From positions 1 through 9,978 of the forward strand of contig NZ_JAAXYO010000149.1 in NCBI RefSeq assembly GCF_018854015.1: a stretch of DNA of 9,978 bases, in the 5' to 3' direction. Shown here piece after piece: positions 1-5,737 of this stretch. The notes below the pieces were generated by a model. It did no database searches. It saw only the letters and a list, made by a program, of their open reading frames with translations, and had not been told where the DNA came from. Source of the DNA: Igneacidithiobacillus copahuensis. GTDB lineage: Bacteria; Pseudomonadota; Gammaproteobacteria; Acidithiobacillales; Acidithiobacillaceae. A program made the translations under genes and the position numbers. Position 1 is the stretch's first letter; every line of letters starts with the position of its first letter.

Positions 1-72
1 GTTGGCGTTGGCGTTGGCGTTGGCGTTGGCGTTGGCGTTGGCGTTGGCGTTGGCGTTGGCGTTGGCGTTGGC
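1..72. repeat. Hexanucleotide tandem repeat (GTTGGC)12
   Basis: There are twelve perfect GTTGGC units, and the array probably continues beyond base 1. Read on the minus strand each unit is GCC-AAC, in frame with the HAD-like gene, so it encodes (Ala-Asn)n. Gain or loss of units changes protein length without shifting the frame. There is no sequence divergence between units, which suggests recent expansion or active slippage. Confidence 0.97.
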
Positions 73-507
73 AGGATGGTCATCCAGGCAAGCCATGGCA
101 CCAATGTTCCGCAGTACGGCCGCCTTGGCGCTGGCGGGTGCGGCATGCCCCACGCACACGATGCGGCCAGCGGGGATCAGGCCCATAAGACTATCCGCAC
201 GGTCGCAGCGATGTCGCTCATCGATGCTGGTCACCGCCCAGACCTGACAGCCCAGATCCTCCAGCGCGAAGACCAGTTCGGAAGCATGGTCGTACAAAGG
301 CAGGGTAGCCCATTCCGTTGCATGAAATACCCGCCAGACGGCATCCACTTCCGTAGGGGTCAACCCATACCGGCTGCCCATGTTGTGCTGCTCGTTTACT
401 TTGAGCATGGGACGACCAAGCACTTCTGCGGCGCATTGCCGCCAATGCGCCTCGAAATCTCCCAGAACGCCGTCCACGTCCAGTGCCACCGCTCGAAAAT
501 CGGTCAT
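1..507 (-). CDS. HAD-family hydrolase/phosphatase-like protein, 3' end beyond the window
   Basis: The minus frame is open from ATG at 507 to the window edge (169 codons), so the C-terminus is missing. The HAD motifs appear in order: D10-V-D12-G (nucleophile and acid/base aspartates), T93/S94 in a hydrophobic strand (motif II), K128 (motif III) and D142-D143 (motif IV). This supports a cytoplasmic phosphohydrolase of the HAD superfamily; the substrate cannot be read. The start has a GGAGGG Shine-Dalgarno sequence, and its ATG overlaps the stop of the upstream 61-residue gene as ATGA, so translation is probably coupled. Directly after D-D-H-P the protein becomes an Ala-Asn dipeptide repeat from residue 146 to the edge. 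It is the last visible gene of a replication operon, so a role in nucleotide or nucleic-acid metabolism of the element is possible but inferred only from position. Confidence 0.85.
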   Translation of the reverse strand, partial: MTDFRAVALDVDGVLGDFEAHWRQCAAEVLGRPMLKVNEQHNMGSRYGLTPTEVDAVWRVFHATEWATLPLYDHASELVFALEDLGCQVWAVTSIDERHRCDRADSLMGLIPAGRIVCVGHAAPASAKAAVLRNIGAMACLDDHPANANANANANANANANANANANAN

Positions 508-689
508 GTGTGCCCTCCAGCGTCAGAAACCGGCTTCGGTCCGTGCAGGGGGCAAAGGCCCCTCCCAAAAATCGCCATAAAGGCCCCATACGTGCCCGCG
601 AAGCGATTCTTAGGACCGTTCCGGTACGATGGTAGCGCAAGCCTTCCAAAAAACACGTAGCGGGCATCTATGGCGCAATTTGCTTTCAT
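504..689 (-). CDS. Small hypothetical protein (61 aa) in the replication operon
   Basis: I do not recognise this protein. It is supported mainly by gene packing. Its ATG (689-687) overlaps the TGA of the P-like gene, and its TGA (506-504) overlaps the ATG of the HAD-like gene, both as ATGA. A GGAGG-like sequence (AAGGAGGGCAATCG) lies just before its start. Two perfect stop/start couplings in a row are unlikely if the frame is not translated. The product is basic and rich in Gly, Arg, Phe and Tyr, with three cysteines (residues 5, 46 and one absent partner region) and no membrane segment or domain I can name. It could be a small accessory protein, or chiefly a translated spacer that couples its neighbours. 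No function is assigned. Confidence 0.6.
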   Translation of the reverse strand: MKANCAIDARYVFFGRLALPSYRNGPKNRFAGTYGAFMAIFGRGLCPLHGPKPVSDAGGHT

Positions 690-1390
690 CGATTGCCCTC
701 CTTGGGCTGACAATCCCCCCGGAGTGCCGCACGCAACCTCTCCGCCCACTCCCGCACTTCCGCAGGGGTTGACGTAAGATCCCGCTCAATCGCCCGTACC
801 GGTGTTTGCCCGGCAAACTGGACACCTCTGGCCATGTCCGCCAGTACCTGTGCGTAGTGATACCCGAAGAGCTTCTGGCTCTTTTCAGCGGACGTCGAAA
901 TCAGCGCGAGACTGGTGGCCCGGCGGCAGGTTTCCACCACGTCCGGCGGCGTCTCCGGGATGGAACGCCCATATTGCACGGCGCTGGCGTAGGCAATGCC
1001 GAGTCCATACGCCCTGGCCTCCGGAGTCGCACTTACAGCTTGCAGGCAGGCATGGCGAAATTCAGGAAGGCTTGGTGGCCACGGGTCTGTTCGCCCGGTC
1101 ACGCACCAGCGAAACCCCGCGGCCAGTTGCTCAACCGAGAGATCCGCCAAACCTGTACACCACGTCCGACATGGCTCAGGGCCATAGGACGACAGCCACT
1201 TGTGGCCGTAGATCTCGGACATTCGCGCCCAGACCTGCTGCAGTCGGCTAGGTGATGTCGATGACGTTTCCCGCTTCGCGGATTCGCTGTTCTTCCCGCT
1301 CTGCCCAGGCTGCCGAGGCGATGCGGACACGTTCGACAGCCGAGAGCGAACGGCCTCCAGATGCGCTTGGATAGGTTGGATCTTGCCCAT
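686..1390 (-). CDS. Phage replication protein P-like (probable replicative helicase loader)
   Basis: The 234-residue product contains a segment at about residues 52-116 (VWARMSEIYGHKW, then SSYG, a W/GL pair, and WPPSLPEFRHAC) that matches what I know of lambda P-like proteins from proteobacterial phages and prophages. Such proteins deliver or restrain the host DnaB helicase at the origin. The first 50 residues are polar and low in complexity. I chose ATG at 1390 because GGAGGT lies 8 bases upstream. This start makes the gene overlap the end of the DUF1376 gene by 143 bases. The only later in-frame ATG (codon 57, base 1222) would cut into the conserved segment and has no good ribosome site. 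Placement directly after a DUF1376 replication gene repeats the O-then-P order of lambdoid replication modules. The assignment rests on motif recall, without any alignment. Confidence 0.7.
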   Translation of the reverse strand: MGKIQPIQAHLEAVRSRLSNVSASPRQPGQSGKNSESAKRETSSTSPSRLQQVWARMSEIYGHKWLSSYGPEPCRTWCTGLADLSVEQLAAGFRWCVTGRTDPWPPSLPEFRHACLQAVSATPEARAYGLGIAYASAVQYGRSIPETPPDVVETCRRATSLALISTSAEKSQKLFGYHYAQVLADMARGVQFAGQTPVRAIERDLTSTPAEVREWAERLRAALRGDCQPKEGNR

Positions 1391-2465
1391 GGTGCATACC
1401 TCCGTGTTGGTTTCGATTGGCCAGCCAATTGGCCTTGAAACTGGCCCAGCCAGCCGCCATTGCCTCGGACAGGGCATCGTCTGGCGGGACGCCGGATTCG
1501 TGGATTTCCCGGCAGATGACCGTCCAGGCCGACTCGGTCAGGGGCGCGTTTTTAGCCTTGCGATGAGCCAGGTAGTCCGCCGCTACCGGCGGTGATAGCC
1601 CCGGCAAAGCTTCGCAAAGGGCGCTGACCGACAACGGCCTGACCTTGCGCGGTTTAGGATCGGTATCCGGCAAAGGCGGCGCGGACTCGGGTGATGAGCT
1701 TGGTGAGCCACGCGATAGCGGGGCGACCCGGTTTGGTTTTTCCCCCAGACCCCCTTTTCCTACACACTGTTGGTTAGTACGTATATCTGTTTCTGTATCT
1801 GTTTCTGTTAGCATTGCTGCAGCATTGCTCTGGCAATGCTCTGGCAATGCTGTAGCATAACCATATGATTCATTTATTTTTTCTTTGTGCACAGATACAG
1901 AATCAGCGCCTTGTTTCGCGCAATCTCTTGCGCTGCTTTCCAGTTCAGACGGCTCACGAACCAATCCATGCTGCGGCAATGCTGTAGCATTGCTGTCGCA
2001 CTGCTCTGGCATTGCTGAAGCATGAGCGCGGCTACGTCTCCTTTCGGAGGTTCGTTCCGGGTGCCACCGAGCATTTGCCCGATCGCGCGCTTTTTCTGTA
2101 CGTTCCTGTTTGGATTTCCAGGCTTCATTGGCTTTCTCCGCAACAACGGGGTGATACAGGCGTCCGTCTGCACATAGAATCCATCCATGCAACGCACGCT
2201 CCTTGATGGCTTTCCATGCCTCAAGATCGCGCCCCAGCTCGGCCAATCGGCACAAAATGACATCATCATTTGGGAGCGAAGCGGCGGGGACCTGATGGAA
2301 ACTTTTCATCCACAGCGTTAGTCCCGCGCGCCATTCTTCAGCGTTTGTTATCGCATGAAAGTCGCTATTGAACAGCTTGGTAATATCTAACGGCATATAT
2401 GGAAACTGCCGCAGGTCGCAATCCGCCGGGACTGGCGGATCAGGAAGCTGTTGATCGGAAGTCAT
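1248..2465 (-). CDS. DUF1376-family phage replication protein (O/initiator-like)
   Basis: This is a 405-residue protein. Residues 21-120 match the DUF1376 (YdaU-like) pattern: FPYMPLDITKL, SFHQVPAASLPNDD, ALHGWILCADGRLYHPVVAEKA and EAW. This family is found in phage replication modules next to P-like or DnaC-like genes. A long low-complexity linker (about 135-275) contains near-repeated segments TALPQH and TALPEHCQSNAAAML and a TETDTETD stretch. A second conserved-looking part (278-350) has ADYLAHRKAKNAPLTESAW and AAGWASFKANW, followed by a basic/acidic tail ending VIDIT. The ATG at 2465 overlaps the upstream TGA as ATGA and is preceded by GAGGGGG, so I prefer it to the ATG 27 bases upstream. 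By analogy with lambda O it may bind an origin inside its own linker DNA; that role is inferred. Confidence 0.8.
   Translation of the reverse strand: MTSDQQLPDPPVPADCDLRQFPYMPLDITKLFNSDFHAITNAEEWRAGLTLWMKSFHQVPAASLPNDDVILCRLAELGRDLEAWKAIKERALHGWILCADGRLYHPVVAEKANEAWKSKQERTEKARDRANARWHPERTSERRRSRAHASAMPEQCDSNATALPQHGLVREPSELESSARDCAKQGADSVSVHKEKINESYGYATALPEHCQSNAAAMLTETDTETDIRTNQQCVGKGGLGEKPNRVAPLSRGSPSSSPESAPPLPDTDPKPRKVRPLSVSALCEALPGLSPPVAADYLAHRKAKNAPLTESAWTVICREIHESGVPPDDALSEAMAAGWASFKANWLANRNQHGGMHHGQDPTYPSASGGRSLSAVERVRIASAAWAEREEQRIREAGNVIDIT
1784..1807. repeat. Two 12-bp tandem units TATCTGTTTCTG
   Basis: Two perfect adjacent copies of TATCTGTTTCTG (1784-1795 and 1796-1807) lie inside the DUF1376 linker and encode a Thr-Glu-Thr-Asp repeat on the minus strand. 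They abut the first unit of the 11-bp palindromic array, so they may belong to the same origin-like structure. Confidence 0.85.
1810..2023. repeat. Phased 11-bp iteron array with central AT-rich tract; candidate replication origin
   Basis: Eight-base units GCATTGCT or GCAATGCT (reverse-complement-related forms of AGCA-W-TGCT) begin at 1811, 1822, 1833 and 1844, and again at 1976, 1987, 1998 (GCACTGCT) and 2009. Degenerate GCAT units follow at 1855 and 2020. Spacing is exactly 11 bases within each cluster, and the clusters are 121 bases (11 x 11) apart from 1855 to 1976. Eleven is not a multiple of three, so the repeat is held in DNA phase and not as a protein repeat. Between the clusters, about 1858-1890, is an AT-rich run. 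Iterons beside AT-rich DNA inside an initiator-gene linker is the arrangement of lambda ori in gene O. That this is an origin is inferred; the repeat itself is directly visible. Confidence 0.7.
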
Positions 2466-2782
2466 GCACGCCCCCCTCGTCCCGCCACCCATGGATTACG
2501 CTCTGCCCAGCCATGCATGGCATAGTGGCCTGGGTTGGTTTCGTCCAGCAGGCGAAACTCGATCAGCGCATTGAAAAAAACGCCCGGCTCTTCGGGCCAG
2601 TCGATGGCCAGCTCGATGTCGTCAGCTTCCATCCCGGAGAGATCACCGTCCGGTTTGTTCGCGGCGACCCATAAGATCAGGGCGATGTATGAGAGTGGTC
2701 CTTGAGGACCGAGCCGGTAACCCAGTTTTTTAATTTTTGGGTGTTGTAGAATTCCAACATTCAGCCTGGCATCAGTAGCCAT
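2462..2782 (-). CDS. Phage-type replication N-terminal-domain protein (106 aa)
   Basis: The product opens ATDARLNVGILQHPKIKKL, continues with YIALILWVAANKPDGDL, MEADDIELAIDW and LIEF, and ends HGWAERNPWVAG. This pattern is familiar to me from the N-terminal winged-helix-like domain of phage replisome organiser proteins, where it is normally followed by a further 100 or more residues. Here the protein stops after the domain and its TGA overlaps the ATG of the DUF1376 gene (ATGA, 2462-2465), so the two are probably made together and may act together. Start ATG 2782 has AAAGGAGGG just upstream. The frame stays open far upstream to 3652, but that part has no recognisable protein features and covers a repeat-rich control region, so I exclude it. 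It is the first gene of the minus-strand operon. Confidence 0.75.
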   Translation of the reverse strand: MATDARLNVGILQHPKIKKLGYRLGPQGPLSYIALILWVAANKPDGDLSGMEADDIELAIDWPEEPGVFFNALIEFRLLDETNPGHYAMHGWAERNPWVAGRGGRA

Positions 2783-3036
2783 CCTTCCCTCCTTTTTCCC
2801 TTCGATTACAAAAGGTGCCAGCGCGGCCAACCGAAGGGATAGTCGGCCCGGGTGCCCCCGTTGCTGGCATGGAAGCTGACACTCCGCGCACTGCGCGCGG
2901 ATTTCTGAGTAGGTATAGCCACGCAAAATGGGGATCGGCTGCCGGCAGGTTTTTCCCCAGGCCTGGCTCATGATCGCGCGGCGGCACCTGCCGCTGATGG
3001 CACCCAAAGCCGGTTGCTTCTGGCATGCAAAACCCC

Positions 3037-3264
3037 TCGGAAAAACGGTTCGATGAACAGGTATAGCAAAAGGCCGTTGCGTCCCATCGGATGGCAACAA
3101 AAACAATAGGATAGGAAATACCGTGGCGTGCGTAGGAGAACGGCACCCAACGGCACGCTGTGGTGCCCGTGAGGCCTTCACCATGTGCTTGCGAAAGCAT
3201 TGCGCCTCCCTCGACAAAGCGGCTCGACAAATGGGTATAGCAAGTTGCCGTTGCGATCCGCTGG
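3037..3264 (-). repeat. Direct duplication of a ~54-bp promoter-like segment
   Basis: Bases 3211-3264 and 3037-3090 align without gaps at an offset of 174 bases, with roughly 38 of 54 positions identical by eye count. The most conserved parts are the GGTATAGCAA block and the CCGTTGCG block (as written on the plus strand). Read on the minus strand, each copy has GCAACGG, six bases, GCTATACC, then a TCGA-containing segment. Conservation of only the two boxes in diverged copies suggests that the boxes are under selection. Confidence 0.75.
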
Positions 3265-3304
3265 CGGGGGATAGAAAACGTCTGAAGTGCATGAGGGAAC
3301 AGCA

Positions 3305-3326
3305 CCTGGCAGGCGGTGCTGCCAGG
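3305..3326 (+). other. Perfect 8-bp stem-loop in leader region
   Basis: CCTGGCAG (3305-3312) and CTGCCAGG (3319-3326) form a perfect 8-bp stem with a 6-base loop. There is no T-run after it on either strand, so it is not a standard terminator. It lies about 100 bases before the plus-strand gene at 3425. Confidence 0.6.
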
Positions 3327-3329
3327 GAT

Positions 3330-3361
3330 GGGAGGTCTCCCTGCGATGAATCGCCCCTCCC
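3330..3361 (+). other. Nested inverted repeat
   Basis: GGGAGG (3330-3335) pairs with CCTCCC (3356-3361), and inside it GCGAT-GA-ATCGC (3343-3354) is a second inverted repeat. This may be an operator or an RNA structure. It lies immediately before the GCAACGG/GCTATACC boxes at 3370-3390. Confidence 0.45.
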
Positions 3362-3369
3362 TGAAGGCT

Positions 3370-3390
3370 GCAACGGGATCGGGCTATACC
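3370..3390 (+). promoter_or_regulatory. GCAACGG-N6-GCTATACC composite site before the 3425 gene
   Basis: GCAACGG is at 3370-3376 and GCTATACC at 3383-3390, ending 34 bases before the ATG at 3425. The same two boxes with the same spacing occur twice on the minus strand (3060-3080 and 3234-3254). TATACC could serve as a -10-like box, but there is no -35 consensus at normal distance. Confidence 0.55.
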
Positions 3391-3424
3391 TCAGGGAAAT
3401 TGTAATCAGATTGAGGATGCCACC

Positions 3425-3967
3425 ATGCAACAGCCCAAAACCACCCGTATGCACGATCGAGCCGCAAGCGTCCTGCCGCTTACCGCGTTCACCATCGCCA
3501 CATTGGAAGCCCGTCTTTTCCTGGAGGAAAACGTACCACCCCTTCCACCAGGGATCATGAAAACCCCTGCCATGGTGGCAGGCTTCCTGCGCGACACGGT
3601 CATCCGCCCCGCCCTGGAGTATCTCGCCATTCTGGGCATGTCCGCAGATCATGAGTTTGTGATGCGCCGTGCGCCATGGATGGCAGACAATCCAAAGGCC
3701 CCGGATTGCCCGAAAAACTGCCGTCCGTTATTTGACAGGCCAGCGGGCATGCTCGTGGGATGTCTGGTTTTTCGTTACTTATGCGCCATGACTGGTCAGT
3801 CCAGCAATGCGCAGCGGTCATACCGCAATGCCGCAACCGGGACACACCTTCTGGTAGACGTGGATGTGGCTGCCCCATCCATTCAGATCTACCTGCCGGA
3901 AAGCGTAGCCATGGCGATTGGCCACGCGGTGGCCACGCATTACCATCTGGGCAAATCCGTCCAGTGA
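3425..3967 (+). CDS. Hypothetical protein (180 aa)
   Basis: I do not recognise this protein. The ATG at 3425 is preceded by TTGAGGATGCCACC, a plausible GAGG ribosome site, and by the composite GCAACGG/GCTATACC site. The product has no signal peptide. Visible features are a proline-rich stretch near residues 37-43 (VPPLPPG), a cysteine pair with proline (APDCPKNC, about residues 92-99), a moderately hydrophobic segment (about 107-122, GMLVGCLVFRYLCAM) and a C-terminal part with alternating hydrophobics (LLVDVDVAAPSIQIYLPESVAMAIGHAVATHYHL). It lies divergent from the replication operon and first in a plus-strand group of three, the position where phages and plasmids often keep regulatory or host-takeover genes. 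That is only a positional hint. No function is assigned. Confidence 0.65.
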   Translation: MQQPKTTRMHDRAASVLPLTAFTIATLEARLFLEENVPPLPPGIMKTPAMVAGFLRDTVIRPALEYLAILGMSADHEFVMRRAPWMADNPKAPDCPKNCRPLFDRPAGMLVGCLVFRYLCAMTGQSSNAQRSYRNAATGTHLLVDVDVAAPSIQIYLPESVAMAIGHAVATHYHLGKSVQ

Positions 3968-4008
3968 GCCGCGCCCGCGCGCTTGCCTACGCATCACGAG
4001 ATCGCCGC

Positions 4009-4038
4009 GCTATACCCTGAAAGGCTGGCTATACCCTG
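4009..4038 (+). promoter_or_regulatory. Tandem GCTATACCCTG operator/promoter boxes
   Basis: The 11-mer GCTATACCCTG occurs at 4009-4019 and again at 4028-4038, a 19-base period, in the 92-base gap before the gene at 4060. The second copy ends 21 bases before the ATG. Two sites two helical turns apart on the same DNA face suit cooperative protein binding. Confidence 0.55.
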
Positions 4039-4059
4039 GTGCAGGGACAAGGAATTCAC

Positions 4060-4476
4060 ATGCTGAAAGAAGATATGGACATTCTCGCTGGTAGAGCCAT
4101 GGCCCGGCTGTTTTCGGTCATGGTACAGGTGGCACAGGAAACGGTGCCGGTAGGTACGACAGATACCTTTCGGGAGCGCGTTCACGATCTGGTTGTGGAT
4201 CTCCCGATCTTTCTGGATTCCGCCCAGGGTGACCCGGAATCACCAGTTCGCAATGAGCAGGCCACCTACGACAGAGATGCCGTGGCGCTGGTCGTAAAAC
4301 GCGGGGTGTCTGATCTGTCTCGGGCGTTCGACGGATCCGGCGAGAACGCCCGGGATGCCATGCGGACCTGGTGGCGCGAATACGGCGACCGGGATCACAC
4401 CGTGGCATGGCTCATACAACAGGCGGCATCGTTTCTGGTTGCCGACGCCACCATGACAGGAGCTGAGAGATGCTGA
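4060..4476 (+). CDS. Hypothetical protein (138 aa)
   Basis: I do not recognise this protein. The ATG at 4060 has AAGGA about six bases upstream; an in-frame GTG at 4039 is possible but lies within the repeated box region. The product is acidic and mostly helical in composition (for example residues 1-26 with MLKEDMDILAG and FSVMVQVAQE, and 108-130 with TWW, HTVAWLIQQAASFLVADA). There is no signal peptide, convincing membrane segment or catalytic motif. Its TGA (4474-4476) lies inside the start of the next gene (ATG 4470), so the two are translationally coupled and probably work together. A small regulator or partner of the downstream 407-residue protein is a reasonable guess from coupling alone. 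Confidence 0.65.
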   Translation: MLKEDMDILAGRAMARLFSVMVQVAQETVPVGTTDTFRERVHDLVVDLPIFLDSAQGDPESPVRNEQATYDRDAVALVVKRGVSDLSRAFDGSGENARDAMRTWWREYGDRDHTVAWLIQQAASFLVADATMTGAERC

Positions 4477-5693
4477 ACGGACTGGAATCGCTCGAACTGG
4501 AGGCCTCCGGGAATGGGGATACTGTCATGCCGTCATCGCCGGGCACGGTAGAGGGCATCCTTGCGCAGGCAGAAGCCGCAGGCTACCCGGACAGTGCCCT
4601 GAAAACCCTCCGATCTCATGCGGAGCTGGTGAAGCGCACGGCGATGATTGCTAAAATAGACGTGAACACCGAGGCGCAGTACGTCTATGAGCATTTGCCG
4701 GAATTGCGCCGGACGCGCGCGGCAACAGAGCGGGAATTGGCAGCAAAAGGTAGCGCCGAAGAACGTAAAACCCGGTTGGAGCGGGCCGCCCGGCTGGAGG
4801 ATCAGGCGAACAAATTGACGGCGCCAAGCGCCAACGACCGGGAAAAGGCCCGTGCGCTGGCAACGGAATTGTCCATTCGACTCGCATCCCAGCTCCGGAA
4901 CATTCAGGTATCCACGCCGGACGTGGATCCGGCGGGCCTGCAGCTTTTTGAGCGGACATTCCACGACCATGCGCAAGGGGTAGCGGCACAGACCGGGGCC
5001 AGCAAGGCCCAGGCCCAACATGCCGCCCGGCTGGCCTTTCTGCAGGCCATGACGGAAACGGACACTACCCCCGATGACCCGACGGGCCTGCATGCGGCGA
5101 TTGTGCGGTACCGCAAAAACACCACCCAGGATTTTGGTGCAGAGCCTGGACACTTGCATGATGTGCCGCTGTCCGAAGTGAGCGAGAACGCAACCGGCAT
5201 CACGCCGGACAGGTTATCCCGGATGGCGGAGCGGGAAGAGCATGACCGTGCCGCAGAGGTTGTCCGGCTCTCGCGCGCGCTCACTCTGGCCGCCGCCACC
5301 GAGCTCAATCTCAGGCAATACGCCATTTTTCAGGTGATGGCCGAAAACACGCACCTCTTTGACTGGAAGATAGAAAACGACAGGTTGCTCTTCCAGAAGC
5401 GGGAAGGCTCGGAAAAAGGGGAAAACATCGCCAGTCTGGTCATGGACCAGGTGGGTGGCTTTTCTGGAAAAGGGGCTGCCTATCGGGCCGTACACGTCAC
5501 CCTGGACCGTCTGGGTGAGGCATTGCAGAAATACGGGCGTAACGTAGCCATTGAGGATATTCCTTCCGGGAAACGGACCCAGGCGTTGGATCGCCTAACC
5601 ACCAGCCGCGAACAGGTGATGGAAGCGGCGAGATCGGAACGAATACCCACCCGCCGTCAGCATCAGGCGAGAGAAGATGTCGAAATGGAATGA
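4470..5693 (+). CDS. Hypothetical helical protein (407 aa), possible sigma-like/DNA-binding C-terminal part
   Basis: I cannot assign a family with confidence. The ATG at 4470 has AGGAG seven bases upstream and overlaps the preceding gene. Residues 75-145 are rich in Arg, Glu, Ala and Leu with coiled-coil character (REL, RLERAARLEDQANKL). Residues 230-290 read DVPLSEVSENATGITPDRLSRMAE, then a long helix with LSRALTLAAATEL and LRQYAIFQVMAEN. Residues 316-360 (KGENIASLVMDQVGG, then GAAYRAVHVTLDRLGEALQKYGRN) have the spacing of a helix-turn-helix. This order, an acidic PLSE/PDRL linker followed by paired helices and a candidate HTH, loosely recalls sigma-70 regions 3-4, though no signature hexamer or region 2 is seen. 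A DNA-binding regulator is plausible but weakly supported. It is the last gene of the plus group and converges on the metallophosphoesterase gene 44 bases away. Confidence 0.6.
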   Translation: MLNGLESLELEASGNGDTVMPSSPGTVEGILAQAEAAGYPDSALKTLRSHAELVKRTAMIAKIDVNTEAQYVYEHLPELRRTRAATERELAAKGSAEERKTRLERAARLEDQANKLTAPSANDREKARALATELSIRLASQLRNIQVSTPDVDPAGLQLFERTFHDHAQGVAAQTGASKAQAQHAARLAFLQAMTETDTTPDDPTGLHAAIVRYRKNTTQDFGAEPGHLHDVPLSEVSENATGITPDRLSRMAEREEHDRAAEVVRLSRALTLAAATELNLRQYAIFQVMAENTHLFDWKIENDRLLFQKREGSEKGENIASLVMDQVGGFSGKGAAYRAVHVTLDRLGEALQKYGRNVAIEDIPSGKRTQALDRLTTSREQVMEAARSERIPTRRQHQAREDVEME

Positions 5694-5737
5694 AGACGGC
5701 GCATTGGTTCAACCCCTGCTCTACCTCAGTCTCTACT

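Larger units (their letters stand above)
2783..3424. promoter_or_regulatory. Divergent control region between replication operon and plus-strand genes
   Basis: This 642-base stretch between the divergent starts at 2782 (minus) and 3425 (plus) has no gene I can support. It holds the octamer GCTATACC on the minus strand at 2912-2919, 3060-3067 and 3234-3241, and on the plus strand at 3383-3390. Three of these (3060, 3234 and 3383) are preceded by GCAACGG exactly six bases upstream on their own strand. It also holds two diverged copies of a segment of about 54 bp, a perfect 9-bp direct repeat CTCGACAAA (3210-3218 and 3223-3231), and two stem-loops before the plus-strand gene. Together these read as promoter/operator sites for both operons. 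No clear TTGACA/TATAAT pair was seen, so an activator or an alternative sigma factor is plausible. Confidence 0.6.

Noticed and set aside
2..247. Plus-strand open frame beginning with alternating Ala-Leu
   Set aside because: It is the complement of the hexamer repeat, with no ribosome site; the minus-strand HAD-like frame carries all the protein motifs.
2783..3652. Long minus-strand upstream extension of the 106-residue replication gene
   Set aside because: The sequence before 2782 has no family pattern, covers duplicated promoter-like boxes, and the internal ATG has a strong GGAGG site.
5694..5737. Terminator between the converging genes
   Set aside because: I could find no stem with a T-run in these 44 bases.
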